A stretch of 64,000 nucleotides of DNA from Iamia sp035765045 (GTDB taxonomy: Bacteria > Actinomycetota > Acidimicrobiia > Acidimicrobiales > Iamiaceae), in contig DASTYI010000085.1 of assembly GCA_035765045.1 (NCBI GenBank), positions 1 to 64,000 on the forward strand, written 5' to 3'. Positions 41,268-49,535 of this stretch are shown piece after piece (within the stretch, counting starts at the first letter, position 1; every line of letters starts with the position of its first letter). The notes under the pieces are model-generated. The model had not been told where the DNA came from and searched no databases. It was given only the letters and a program-made list of their open reading frames with translations. The position numbers and the translations under genes were made by a program.

Positions 41268-41285
41268 ATCAACATCAACGTTGAC
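41268..41285. promoter_or_regulatory. TetR-type operator 3, embedded in the 3' end of the CoA-ligase gene
   Basis: ATCAACATCAACGTTGAC. On minus, TTGATT (-35, 41272-41267) and TACCCT (-10, 41249-41244) are 17 bp apart, and the amidohydrolase ATG follows after 6 nt. The site covers the last codons and the TGA (41277-41275) of the acyl-CoA ligase. Confidence 0.8.
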
Positions 41286-42882
41286 GCTGCACGGGACGAA
41301 GGGCCAGGTCACGGAGGGCGCCCTGGTCGAGCTTCCCGTTGGGGCCGCGGGGGAAGTCCTCGGCCAGCACCACCCGGCGGGGCGCCTTGTAGCCGGCCAG
41401 CCGGGCCTTGACGCCGTCGATCAGGTCGGCCTCGACCAGCTCGGCCCCGGCCGCCGGGCGCACCACCGCCACCACCGTCTGCCCGAAGCGCTCGTCGGGC
41501 ACGCCGACCACACCGGCGTCGCCCACCCCGGGCAGGGCCAGCAGCGCCAGCTCGACCTCCTCGGGGTACACCTTCTCGCCGCCGGTGTTGATGCACGACG
41601 AGCCCCGACCGAGCAGCGTGATCGTCCCGTCGGCGGCGACCTCGGCCCAGTCGCCGGTGATCACCAGCCGGCGCCCGTCGCGCACGACGAAGGTCTCGGC
41701 GGTGCGCTCCGGGTCCTTGTAGTACCCGACGGGCAGGAAGCCGCCGACGGCGATCCGCCCCCGCTGGCCCGACCCGGGCTCGACGTCCCGTCCCTCCTCG
41801 TCGACCACCCGGGTGCGCTCCGACAGCGAGAAGGCGGGCACCTCGGCGCCGGGCTCGGCCACCGAGCGGGCCGCCGCCCCCGTCTCCGAGCTGCCGATCC
41901 CGTCGACCACGAGGGCCCGGGGGGCGTGGGCCAGCAGCCGGGCCTTGCTCGGCGCCGACAGCGCCGCCCCGGACGAGAAGATGACCCGCAGCGTCGAGAG
42001 GTCCCACCGGTCGGGCTCGGCGTCGAGGGCGGTGAGCAGCGGCCGGGCGAAGGCCTCGCCGGCGATGCACAGCCCTTTCACCCGCCGGGCCACGACGGTG
42101 TCGAGCAGCTCGACGGGGTCGAGCGAGCGCCCGGTGAGCAGGACGACGGTGCCGGCCCGGGCCAGGATCGGCATGGTGAACCAGCACGCCGTGCCGTGCA
42201 TCAGCGGGGCGGCCGGGAGCACGGTGGCGCCGGGGCCCTTGCGGGCGTCGAGCAGGGCCTCGTAGTCGGGCTCGTCGGCCGTCTCCTCGCCCTGCGACTG
42301 CTCGATCATGCGGAACAGGTCGTCCTGCCGCCACATGACGCCCTTCGGGTAGCCGGTCGTGCCCCCGGTGTAGAGCAGGTACAGGTCGTCGCCCGAGCGC
42401 TCCCAGGGCAGGTCGGGCAAGGTGGCGCCGGAGCCCGCCGCCGCCTCGTACCCGGTCGCCCAGGCCGGCACCGGCCCCTCCCCCACCTGGAGCCACAGCC
42501 TCACCCCGGGCAGGTCGGCGCGCACCTGGTCGACCACCTCGGCCAGGTCGGCGGCGAAGACGACGGCCTCGGCGTCGCAGTCGGTCCACAGGTGGCGCAG
42601 CTCGTCGGGCCCGTAGCGGTAGTTGGTGTTGACCGGCACCAGGCTGGCCTTGAAGCAGGCGAACAGGACCTCGATGTAGTCGGGACCGTTCCGCTGGAGC
42701 TGGGCCACCTTGGCCTGGTGGCCGAGGCCGGCCCCGACCAGGGCGGCGGCGAGGGCGTCGGCCCGGGCGTCGAGCTCTCGCCAGGTGCGCTCGACGGTGC
42801 CGTGCACGATCGCCAGGTGGTCGGGCTCGCGGCGGGCCGCCGCCTCCCAGGCGTCGGCGTAGCTCCACCCGTTCGTCGTCAT
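41275..42882 (-). CDS. Acyl-CoA synthetase (AMP-forming)
   Basis: 535 residues. ANL-superfamily motifs in order: P-loop LLYTGGTTGYPKGVMWRQ, APLMHGTACWF, VDGIGSSETGAAAR (A5), LVITGDWAEV, GRGSSCINTGGEKVYPEEVE and the catalytic Lys in RGPNGKLD near the C-terminus. The enzyme activates a carboxylic acid to its CoA thioester through an acyl-adenylate. ATG at 42882 overlaps the monooxygenase stop by ATGA. It is the fourth gene of the operon that starts at 45206. Its 3' end doubles as operator 3. Confidence 0.95.
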   Translation of the reverse strand: MTTNGWSYADAWEAAARREPDHLAIVHGTVERTWRELDARADALAAALVGAGLGHQAKVAQLQRNGPDYIEVLFACFKASLVPVNTNYRYGPDELRHLWTDCDAEAVVFAADLAEVVDQVRADLPGVRLWLQVGEGPVPAWATGYEAAAGSGATLPDLPWERSGDDLYLLYTGGTTGYPKGVMWRQDDLFRMIEQSQGEETADEPDYEALLDARKGPGATVLPAAPLMHGTACWFTMPILARAGTVVLLTGRSLDPVELLDTVVARRVKGLCIAGEAFARPLLTALDAEPDRWDLSTLRVIFSSGAALSAPSKARLLAHAPRALVVDGIGSSETGAAARSVAEPGAEVPAFSLSERTRVVDEEGRDVEPGSGQRGRIAVGGFLPVGYYKDPERTAETFVVRDGRRLVITGDWAEVAADGTITLLGRGSSCINTGGEKVYPEEVELALLALPGVGDAGVVGVPDERFGQTVVAVVRPAAGAELVEADLIDGVKARLAGYKAPRRVVLAEDFPRGPNGKLDQGALRDLALRPVQRQR

Positions 42883-43217
42883 GATCGGCCTCCTCGTCGG
42901 GCGTGGCGGAGGGCGGCGACGTCGACCGGGTGGCCGCCGTCGGTCGCCCGGCGGGCGACGACCTCCTTGGGGATGGGGGCGGTGCGGGCCAGGTGGTCCC
43001 GCAGGGCGGGCCCGTCGAGGTGGGCCTCGAGGGCGGCGCGGTCGTCGTAGACCTCCACGACGTGGAGCACGAGCGGGTCGTCGAGGTCGCGCGACCAGGC
43101 GTAGTGGCGCAGCCCGGGCTCGGATCGCGACGCCCGCTGGAGCACCCGGGCCGAGGCGACCACCCGCTCGACGTCCTCGGCCGTGGCGTAGCGGAAGGCC
43201 ACGACGGCTATCAGCAC
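42879..43217 (-). CDS. Antibiotic-biosynthesis-monooxygenase-like (dimeric alpha/beta barrel) protein
   Basis: 112 residues. LIAVVAFRYATAEDVERVVA, then SEPGLRHYAWSRDLDDPLVL and VEVYDDRAALEAHLDGPALR follow the ABM-domain pattern of a ferredoxin-like fold: the Gly-x-x-x-Y strand and the y-D-x-A-A-x-x-x-H motif. Such proteins act as cofactor-free monooxygenases, isomerases or heme-binding enzymes; this one may process a CoA intermediate. GTG at 43217 starts it; the stop overlaps the CoA ligase ATG. Confidence 0.75.
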   Translation of the reverse strand: MLIAVVAFRYATAEDVERVVASARVLQRASRSEPGLRHYAWSRDLDDPLVLHVVEVYDDRAALEAHLDGPALRDHLARTAPIPKEVVARRATDGGHPVDVAALRHARRGGRS

Positions 43218-43230
43218 GGGGCGGGCCCGA

Positions 43231-44016
43231 TCAGCGGCCGTGGAAGACCGGCGGCCGGCGCTCGGCCATGGCCTCGACCGCCTCGGCGTGGTCGGCCGAC
43301 GCCATCGTCACGGCCTCCAGCTCCAGGCCGAGCGCCATCACCTCGTGGAACCGGTGGCGCAGGGCGGCGGCCAGCACCCGCTTGGTGCTCTGGACGGCGA
43401 GCGGGGGCAGGGCGGCGACCTCGTCGGCCAGGCGCCGGGCCGTCGGGCCGACCTCGTCGCGCTCGGCGACGAGGTCCGACACCAGCCCGAGGCGGTGGGC
43501 GGCCTCGCCCTCCAGCGGGGCGCCCCACAGCAGGTGGCGCTTGGCCACGGCCATGCCGGCGTGGGCCGGCCACAGCAGGGCCCCGCCGTCCCCGGCCACC
43601 AGCCCGACCTGGACGTGGGGGTCGAAGATCCGGCACGTGGGGTGGGTGACGACGGCGTCGCAGGCCAGGGCGACGGTGGCTCCGAGCCCGACGGCGTCGC
43701 CCTGGACGGCGGCGACGACCGGCTGGGGCACGTGGAGCAGGGCCTCGAGCAGGGCCCAGCCGTCGTCGACGATCGTGCGCCGGGCGCTCGGGTCGGCGTG
43801 GGCCCGGCGCATCAGGTCGAAGTCGCCGCCGGCGCTGAACGCCTTGCCCTCGGCGGCGAGCACGACGGCCCGCACGTCGTGGCGGTCGCGCAGCCGGCGG
43901 AAGGCGGCCTCGAGCTCGGCGTGGGCCCGCTCGTCGATCCGGTTGCGGAGGTCGGGGCGGCAGAGGGTGAGGGTGACGACGGTGCCGTCCTCCTCCCAGC
44001 GCAGGGTCTCGGGCAT
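43231..44016 (-). CDS. Enoyl-CoA hydratase/isomerase-family protein
   Basis: 261 residues of crotonase fold. The first oxyanion-hole block is AVVLAAEGKAFSAGGDFDLM. The second is PVVAAVQGDAVGLGATVALA, with CDAVVTHPTCRIFDPHVQVG after it. The canonical second catalytic Glu (usually in the GxxPxxG helix region) is replaced by VGLVAGDGGALLW, so it might be a hydratase with one Glu missing or a different crotonase activity. ATG at 44016 overlaps the acyl-CoA dehydrogenase stop by one base. Confidence 0.9.
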   Translation of the reverse strand: MPETLRWEEDGTVVTLTLCRPDLRNRIDERAHAELEAAFRRLRDRHDVRAVVLAAEGKAFSAGGDFDLMRRAHADPSARRTIVDDGWALLEALLHVPQPVVAAVQGDAVGLGATVALACDAVVTHPTCRIFDPHVQVGLVAGDGGALLWPAHAGMAVAKRHLLWGAPLEGEAAHRLGLVSDLVAERDEVGPTARRLADEVAALPPLAVQSTKRVLAAALRHRFHEVMALGLELEAVTMASADHAEAVEAMAERRPPVFHGR

Positions 44017-45206
44017 CAGGCGTCCTTCGGGAGGCCGAGGCCGCGCTCGGCGAGGATGTTGCGCTGGATCTCGCTCGACCCGGCGTAGATGACGGCGCCC
44101 CGGGCCTGCACGGCCTCGTGGGCCCAGACGGCGGCGGTCGAGCGGCCCTCGTCGCCAGTGAGGCTGGTCGCCGCGGCCGCCGCCGGGCCGATCAGGTCGA
44201 CGGCCAGGTCGGCCAGGGCGCAGCGCAGCTCGGTGCCGGCCAGCTTGAGCAGCGAGGCGAAGGTGGCGAAGCCGGGGTCGTCGGCCAGGGCCAGGGCGAG
44301 GGCCCGGGACTGGATGCCCTCCAGCCCCCGGAAGCGGGCGACCAGCTTGGCGGCCCGGTCGCGGTCGGCGGGCCGCGCCCCGGCCTCCCGGACGAGGTCG
44401 AGCACGGCGTCGAGCCGCACCTTGAGGTGGGCGACGTTGGAGGCGAGCAGCCGCTCGTGGTGGAGGCTCGCCATCGCCAGCTTCCACCCCGCCCCCTCGG
44501 GCCCGATCCGCTGCGACTCGGGGATGGCGACGTCGTCGAGGAAGAGCTCGCCGAAGTCGACGCCGCCCGAGATCTCGGTGAGCGGGCGCCACTCGATCCC
44601 CGGCGTGTCCATGGCCACGACGAAGAAGCTGATCCCCCGGTGGCGGGAGTCGGGCGCCCCGGTGCGGGCCAGGAGGAAGCACCAGGTGGCCCGGTCGCCG
44701 AACGACGTCCACACCTTCTGGCCGTTGACGACGTACTTGCCGCTGTCGCGCACGGCGGTGGTGCGGAGGGCGGCGAGGTCGCTCCCGGCGCCGGGCTCGG
44801 AGTAGCCCTGGCACCAGATCTCCTCGCCCGACACGATCCCGGGGAGGAAGCGGGCCCGCTGCTCGTCGTCGCCGTGGGCGATCAGCGTCGGCCCCAGGAT
44901 GTCGATCCCCTGGAAGCCGATGGGGGCGGGGGCCCGGGCCAGCGCCAGCTCCTCGGCCAGGGCCAGCCGCCGGGCCAGGTCGAGGCTGCGCCCGCCGTGC
45001 TCCTCGGGCCACCCCGGGGCGGCCAGCCGGGCCTCGTGGAGGATGGCCTGCCACCCCCGGCTGTGCTCGACCCGCACGGGGTCCTGGCGCCCCGGTGGCG
45101 TCACCGGCGGGAGCACCGGGTGGCGCCACCCCTCGGGCAGGTGGTCACCGATCCAGCGCCGGACCTCGGCCCGGAAGCGATCGACGGTCAGGTCACGATC
45201 GAGCAC
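44016..45206 (-). CDS. Acyl-CoA dehydrogenase
   Basis: 396 residues from GTG 45206. It has IWCQGYSEPGAGSDLAALRT, then GQKVWTSFGDRATWCFLLAR, the FAD and substrate loops, and VIYAGSSEIQRNILAERGLG at the C-terminus. An upstream GTG at 45227 would add seven residues, but it falls between the -35 and -10 of the promoter; GTG 45206 lies exactly 6 nt after the -10 TACGGT, so I choose it and infer leaderless translation. It is the first gene of a four-gene operon (dehydrogenase, hydratase, monooxygenase-like, CoA ligase). Confidence 0.93.
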   Translation of the reverse strand: MLDRDLTVDRFRAEVRRWIGDHLPEGWRHPVLPPVTPPGRQDPVRVEHSRGWQAILHEARLAAPGWPEEHGGRSLDLARRLALAEELALARAPAPIGFQGIDILGPTLIAHGDDEQRARFLPGIVSGEEIWCQGYSEPGAGSDLAALRTTAVRDSGKYVVNGQKVWTSFGDRATWCFLLARTGAPDSRHRGISFFVVAMDTPGIEWRPLTEISGGVDFGELFLDDVAIPESQRIGPEGAGWKLAMASLHHERLLASNVAHLKVRLDAVLDLVREAGARPADRDRAAKLVARFRGLEGIQSRALALALADDPGFATFASLLKLAGTELRCALADLAVDLIGPAAAAATSLTGDEGRSTAAVWAHEAVQARGAVIYAGSSEIQRNILAERGLGLPKDA

Positions 45207-45236
45207 CGCCGGACCGTACGAGCCCACCCCGCCATT

Positions 45237-45254
45237 GTCAACATCAACGTTGAC
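45237..45254. promoter_or_regulatory. TetR-type operator 4 and leaderless promoter of the dehydrogenase operon
   Basis: GTCAACATCAACGTTGAC. On minus, -35 TTGACA (45241-45236) and -10 TACGGT (45218-45213) have a 17-bp spacer; GTG 45206 follows the -10 by 6 nt. The geometry equals that of the thiolase and third amidohydrolase promoters. Confidence 0.85.
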
Positions 45255-45274
45255 GCCGAGCCCTCTCCCCCCAA

Positions 45275-45326
45275 CGAACTGGTGTCATCACGACACGCGC
45301 CAGCGTGTCGTGGTGACACCAGTTCG
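45275..45326. terminator. Long terminator hairpin, 24-bp stem
   Basis: Arms at 45275-45298 and 45303-45326 pair over 24 positions with a single G-U, around a 4-nt GCCA loop. The hairpin lies just after the CoA-transferase stop (45328) and before the promoter of the next operon, so it insulates two same-direction operons. It shares GGTGTCA-type sequence with the terminator at 29151-29198. Confidence 0.92.
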
Positions 45327-45327
45327 G

Positions 45328-46527
45328 TCAGGTGGGGGTGCTGACGACGCCGGTGTCGACCAGGTGGGCGACGGCGGCGGGGGTGCGGCCGAGCTCGGCG
45401 AGGACCTCGGCGGTGTGCTCGCCGAGGAGGGGGACGGGGCGGCCGGCGAGGGACGCGCCGGCGACCGACAGCGGGGGCGCGACCGTGCGGAAGGGCGCAC
45501 CGCCCCCGGTGACGGCGTCGAGGAAGGTGCCGTTGACGGCGAGCTGCTCGCGCTCGGCCAGGCGGGCGTACGTCATGACCTCGCCCACCATCACGCCCTC
45601 GGGGGTCAGCAGCTCGACCCAGGCCCGGCTGGGCCGGGTGCGGAACGTCGCCTCCAGCTCGTCGACCAGCTCGGCCCGGTGGGCGACGCGGTCGGGCGAG
45701 GTGGCGAAGCGGGCATCGGTGGCCAGCTCGGGCCGGCCGATCGTGCGGCACAGGGCGGCCCAGTGGTGGGGCAGGTAGGCCGAGAGCACGACGAAGCCGT
45801 CGGCGGTGCGGAGGGCGTCGGCCGGGGCGCTGAACGGCGAGGAGTTCCCCACCCGCGGCGGCTCGACGCCGGTCTGGAGGTACTCGGTCATGTTGGCCGC
45901 CTGGAGCTGGACGGCGACGTCGAGCAGCGAGACCTTGATGCGGTCGCCCCGCCCGTGCCGGCCCCGGCCGATCAGGGCGGCGAGCACGCCCTCGCTCACG
46001 ACGTGGGCGGCGACGGCGTCGACGAGGAGGAAGCCGGTGCGCATGGGCTCGCCGTCGGGGTCGCCGGTGGCGGCCATGATCCCGCCCTCGGCCTGGACGA
46101 TCAGGTCGACGGCGGGCCGCTCGCGCTCGGGGCCGTCGAAGCCGAAGCCGGTGACCGACGCCCAGATCAGCGACGGGTGGCGGGCGACCACGTCGTCGGG
46201 GTCGAGCCCGAGCCGGCCCAGGCTCCCGTGGCGGGCGTTGTCGATGACGACGTCGCTGGCCGCGATCAGGTCCTCGACCAGCTCGCGCCCCTCGGGCCGG
46301 GCCAGGTCGACGGCGATCGAGCGCTTGCCGACGTTGGCGGCGAGGAACGGCGGCGCCCAGGCGTCGGGACCGGAGCGCACCGAGCGCAGCTCCCGGCCCG
46401 GGTCGCCGGCGAGCCGCTCGACCTTGACGACGTCGGCCCCGAGGTGGGCGAGGAGCATCCCCGCCGTGGGCCCGGCGATCAGGGTCGCCATCTCGACGAC
46501 CCGCACCCCTTCGAGCGGGGCGCCCAT
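45328..46527 (-). CDS. CaiB/BaiF class III CoA-transferase
   Basis: 399 residues. The N-terminal Rossmann part has GVRVVEMATLIAGPTAGMLL and GADVVKVERLAGDPGRELR. The catalytic region reads VDLIVQAEGGIMAATGDPDG, whose Asp in AVDL is the likely nucleophile, and RIKVSLLDVAVQLQAANMTE follows. It moves CoA between acyl groups. ATG at 46527 overlaps the upstream dehydrogenase stop. It is the last gene of the operon phosphotransferase, dehydrogenase, CoA-transferase. Confidence 0.93.
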   Translation of the reverse strand: MGAPLEGVRVVEMATLIAGPTAGMLLAHLGADVVKVERLAGDPGRELRSVRSGPDAWAPPFLAANVGKRSIAVDLARPEGRELVEDLIAASDVVIDNARHGSLGRLGLDPDDVVARHPSLIWASVTGFGFDGPERERPAVDLIVQAEGGIMAATGDPDGEPMRTGFLLVDAVAAHVVSEGVLAALIGRGRHGRGDRIKVSLLDVAVQLQAANMTEYLQTGVEPPRVGNSSPFSAPADALRTADGFVVLSAYLPHHWAALCRTIGRPELATDARFATSPDRVAHRAELVDELEATFRTRPSRAWVELLTPEGVMVGEVMTYARLAEREQLAVNGTFLDAVTGGGAPFRTVAPPLSVAGASLAGRPVPLLGEHTAEVLAELGRTPAAVAHLVDTGVVSTPT

Positions 46528-47753
46528 CAGAGCGGCAGGGCGCCGGTGGCCCGGGCGGTCGAGCCGTGGTCCTTGTAGGCGGCGATCGTCCGCTGGGCGA
46601 TGCGCATCTGGTGGACCTCGTCGGCGCCGTCGGCGAAGCGGGCCCAGCGGGCGTGCTGGGCCATGCCGGCCAGCGGTGTGTCGGTCGAGTAGCCGAGGGC
46701 GCCGTGGACCTGGATCGACCGGTCGATGATCCGCCCGAGGGCGTTGGCGACGAAGTGCTTGGCCATGGACACCTCCGAGGTGAAGTCGTCCCCCCGGTCG
46801 ATCTTGTACGCCGCGTGCAGCACCATCAGCTTCGACTGGTACAGCTCCACGGTCGAGTCGGCGATCATCCACTGGATCCCCTGCTTCTCGGCCAGCAGCG
46901 AGCCGTGGGCGAACCGGCCCAGCGAGCGGTCGACCATCATGTCGAGGGCGACCTCGGCCTGGGCGATCCAGCGCATGCAGTGGGCCAGCCGGGCCGGCCC
47001 GAGGCGGTACTGGCCGAGGCGGTGGCCCTGGCCGAGCCCGCCGAGGAGGGCGTCGGCGCCGACCCGCAGGTCGGTGATCACGATCTCGGAGTGCCCCGAC
47101 GAGCCGTGCATGGTCGAGATCTCGCGGACCCGGTCCCAGCCCGGGTTCGGGAGGTCGACGAGGAAGGCGCTGGTCGCCCCCTGGGCCACGTCGGGGTCGG
47201 GGTCGGTGCGGGCCATCAGGATGGCGAAGGTGGCCCGGTGGGCGTTGGAGATGAACCACTTGTGCCCGTTGATCACCCACTCGTCGCCGTCGGGCACGGC
47301 CGCCGTCTGGATGAGCGTCGGGTCGGAGCCCGCCACCTCGGGCTCGGTCATGGCGAAGCAGCTCATGACGTTGCCCTCGCACAGCGGGCGCAGGTACTTC
47401 TCCTTCTGCTCCTCGGTGCCCCAGTGGAGCAGCGTGTGCATGTTGCCCTCGTCGGGGGCCATCCCGTTCATGACCCAGGGGCCGTAGCGGCAGCGCCCGG
47501 CCTCGGCCTGCACCATCGCCAGCTCCAGGTGGCCGAGCCCCATCCCGCCCCACTCGACCGGCATGTGGGGCAGCCACATCCCCGCCGCCCGGGCCTGGTC
47601 GCGCAGCCCGAACAGGAGGGCGTTGCGCTGCTTGCGGTCGAGCTCGCCGCTGGCCAGGGCGGGCTCGGCCGGGCGGACGACGTCGTCGATGAAGCTGCGG
47701 ACGTCGGACCGGATGGCCTCGACCTCGGCGGGGAAGGTGTAGTCGATCGTCAC
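46527..47753 (-). CDS. Acyl-CoA dehydrogenase (ACAD10/11-like)
   Basis: 408 residues. VMSCFAMTEPEVAGSDPTLI and EWVINGHKWFISNAHRATFA are the FAD/substrate loops; YQSKLMVLHAAYKIDRGDDF and IQVHGALGYSTDTPLAGMAQ the C-terminal helices, ending near FADGADEVHQMRIA. The FxxGxxEVH ending and pairing with a phosphotransferase are typical of the ACAD10/11 subgroup. GTG at 47753 overlaps the phosphotransferase stop (GTGA). Confidence 0.92.
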   Translation of the reverse strand: MTIDYTFPAEVEAIRSDVRSFIDDVVRPAEPALASGELDRKQRNALLFGLRDQARAAGMWLPHMPVEWGGMGLGHLELAMVQAEAGRCRYGPWVMNGMAPDEGNMHTLLHWGTEEQKEKYLRPLCEGNVMSCFAMTEPEVAGSDPTLIQTAAVPDGDEWVINGHKWFISNAHRATFAILMARTDPDPDVAQGATSAFLVDLPNPGWDRVREISTMHGSSGHSEIVITDLRVGADALLGGLGQGHRLGQYRLGPARLAHCMRWIAQAEVALDMMVDRSLGRFAHGSLLAEKQGIQWMIADSTVELYQSKLMVLHAAYKIDRGDDFTSEVSMAKHFVANALGRIIDRSIQVHGALGYSTDTPLAGMAQHARWARFADGADEVHQMRIAQRTIAAYKDHGSTARATGALPL

Positions 47754-48805
47754 GGGGAGGCTCCTGGGGTCGTGGGGAGGAGGTGGCGGGCGCGGGCGAA
47801 CAGGGCGGTGGCCGAGCGGTGGAGGGCGTCGCCCACCGCCGGCGAGCCGGTGCCGGCGGCGGCCCGGGCCAGCGAGCCCTCGAGCAGCACGCCGAGGCGG
47901 AAGCAGGCGAGGACGGCGTACCAGGGCACGGCGGCGAGGTCCCGGTCGCTGTGCCGGCCGTAGTGGGCGACCAGCTCGGCCGGGCTCGGGAGGGTGCCGG
48001 AGGCGACGAGGTCGCCGGGGAGGATCGAGGGCGGGCCGTCGGGCGCCGGCCAGGTGGCGAGGAGGGTGCCGAGGTCGACCAGCGGGTCGCCGACGGTCGC
48101 CAGCTCCCAGTCGATCAGGGCGGCGACGGCGGGCCGCTGGCGGTCGAGCAGGACGTTGGCCAGGTGGAGGTCGCCGTGCATCACGCCCGCCGTCCACCCC
48201 GCCGGCACCGTCGCCTCCAGCCAGCCGGTGACGTCGGCCAGGTCGGCCGGGGTGGCACCGGCGTAGCCGGCGACGGCGCCGTAGGAGGCGAGCTGCTCGC
48301 GCCACCGGGTGACCTGGCGCTCGAGGAAGCCGTCGGGCCGGCCGAGGTCCGCCAGCCCGACGGCGACGGGGTCGACGGCGCCGAGGGCGGCGACCGCCTC
48401 GACCACCGCCAGCCCGGCGGCGTGGGCGACGGCCGGTTCGGTGTAGGCGTCGGGTCGCTCGGTGGTGGGGTTGAACCCGTCGACGTGGTCGGCGACGTAG
48501 AACGGGAGGCCGAGCACCTCGGCGTCGTGGACCACGGCGTGGACGGCCGGGCACGGCACCGGGGTGGGGGCCAGGGCCCGCAGGACCGACGCCTCCCGCA
48601 CGGTGCCCCGGGCGGCGGCCGCCGGCTCCCCCCGGCGGCCGCGCAGGACGTAGGACCGCCCGCCCCGGTCGATCCGGAGCAGGACGTTCTGGGTGCCGCC
48701 CGTGAGCGGCGTGACCGCCTCGACAGGGCCGGCGCCGGGCCCCGAGGCCTCGGCCCAGCGGGCGGCCCGGTCGGCCAGGTCGTCGAGTCGCCGTCGCGCA
48801 GCCAT
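47750..48805 (-). CDS. Aminoglycoside phosphotransferase-family kinase (ACAD10/11 or LvaA-like)
   Basis: 351 residues. PLTGGTQNVLLRIDRGGRSY is the nucleotide-binding hairpin, VMHGDLHLANVLLDRQRPAV the catalytic loop with the HGDLHLxN motif, and ALIDWELATVGDPLVDLGTL the metal-binding Asp. In ACAD10/11 and the levulinate LvaA system such kinases phosphorylate a 4-hydroxyacyl-CoA so that the partner dehydrogenase can complete isomerisation. The direct overlap with an ACAD gene supports that role here; it is inference from the family. ATG at 48805 lies just beyond the tandem operators. Confidence 0.88.
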   Translation of the reverse strand: MAARRRLDDLADRAARWAEASGPGAGPVEAVTPLTGGTQNVLLRIDRGGRSYVLRGRRGEPAAAARGTVREASVLRALAPTPVPCPAVHAVVHDAEVLGLPFYVADHVDGFNPTTERPDAYTEPAVAHAAGLAVVEAVAALGAVDPVAVGLADLGRPDGFLERQVTRWREQLASYGAVAGYAGATPADLADVTGWLEATVPAGWTAGVMHGDLHLANVLLDRQRPAVAALIDWELATVGDPLVDLGTLLATWPAPDGPPSILPGDLVASGTLPSPAELVAHYGRHSDRDLAAVPWYAVLACFRLGVLLEGSLARAAAGTGSPAVGDALHRSATALFARARHLLPTTPGASP

Positions 48806-48811
48806 GGGCCG

Positions 48812-48849
48812 TATAATGCAAACGCATGAACGGGGAATGCAAACGCATG
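48812..48849. promoter_or_regulatory. Tandem 14-bp operators over a TATAAT promoter
   Basis: AATGCAAACGCATG occurs at 48815-48828 and again at 48836-48849, with a 21-bp period (two helical turns), so both face the same side of the DNA. TATAAT at 48812-48817 overlaps the first copy. The element lies between the divergent kinase (48805) and TetR (48870) genes, so it probably binds that TetR. Confidence 0.82.
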
Positions 48850-48869
48850 CCGTCGAGCAGGGGCGCCCG

Positions 48870-49535
48870 ATGAGCCGGCGCGCCGCCACCACGACCGCCG
48901 GCGACGCCCGCAGCCAGATCCTCTCGGCGGCCGAGACCCTCTTCGCCGAGCACGGCTCCGGGTCGGTCTCGCTGCGCGAGGTCAACCGGGCCGCGGGCCA
49001 GGCCAACGCCACCGCCGTCCAGTACCACTTCACCGACCGGGCCGGGCTCCTGCGGGCCATCCTGGCCAAGCACCGCCCGGGCATCGACGTGCGCCGCCAC
49101 GCCCTCCTCGACGCCTACGAGGAGGCCGGCGAGCCCGCCCTCCGCCCCCTCGCCGCCGCCCTGGTCGCCCCGATCGCGGCCAAGCTCGACGACCCCGACG
49201 GCGGCCGCGCCTACCTGCGGATCATGGCCGAGGTCGTCGGCCGGCCCGACCCCAAGCCGTCGCGGTCGGCCCTCAGCGACCCCGACGACAGCCTCTACCG
49301 GTGGCGGACGCTGCTCGAGCCGCTGCTCGACCCGACCGCCACCCAGGCCTTCCACCTGCGCTTCACCGCCCACCGCTTCGCCCACCTGGAGCTCGGCGTC
49401 CGGGCCGCCAGCCGGCGCCGCCGCGACGACCGGCTCTTCGTCAGCCACCTCACCGACGTGGTCGCCTCCATCCTGGCCACGCCGCTCAGCCCGCCGACGG
49501 CCCGGCTGCTGGCCGAGCGCGACGGGGCCCGCTGA
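48870..49535 (+). CDS. TetR-family transcriptional regulator
   Basis: 221 residues. HTH domain: RSQILSAAETLFAEHGSGSV, SLREVNRAAGQANATAVQYH and FTDRAGLLRAIL. The C-terminal domain is helical and unremarkable (LRPLAAALVAPIAAKLDD). ATG at 48870 follows GAGCAGGGG by about 6 nt; an in-frame ATG at 48837 lies inside the operator and is less likely. It is divergent from the kinase operon and coupled to the SDR gene (stop and ATG overlap by one base). Confidence 0.9.
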   Translation: MSRRAATTTAGDARSQILSAAETLFAEHGSGSVSLREVNRAAGQANATAVQYHFTDRAGLLRAILAKHRPGIDVRRHALLDAYEEAGEPALRPLAAALVAPIAAKLDDPDGGRAYLRIMAEVVGRPDPKPSRSALSDPDDSLYRWRTLLEPLLDPTATQAFHLRFTAHRFAHLELGVRAASRRRRDDRLFVSHLTDVVASILATPLSPPTARLLAERDGAR

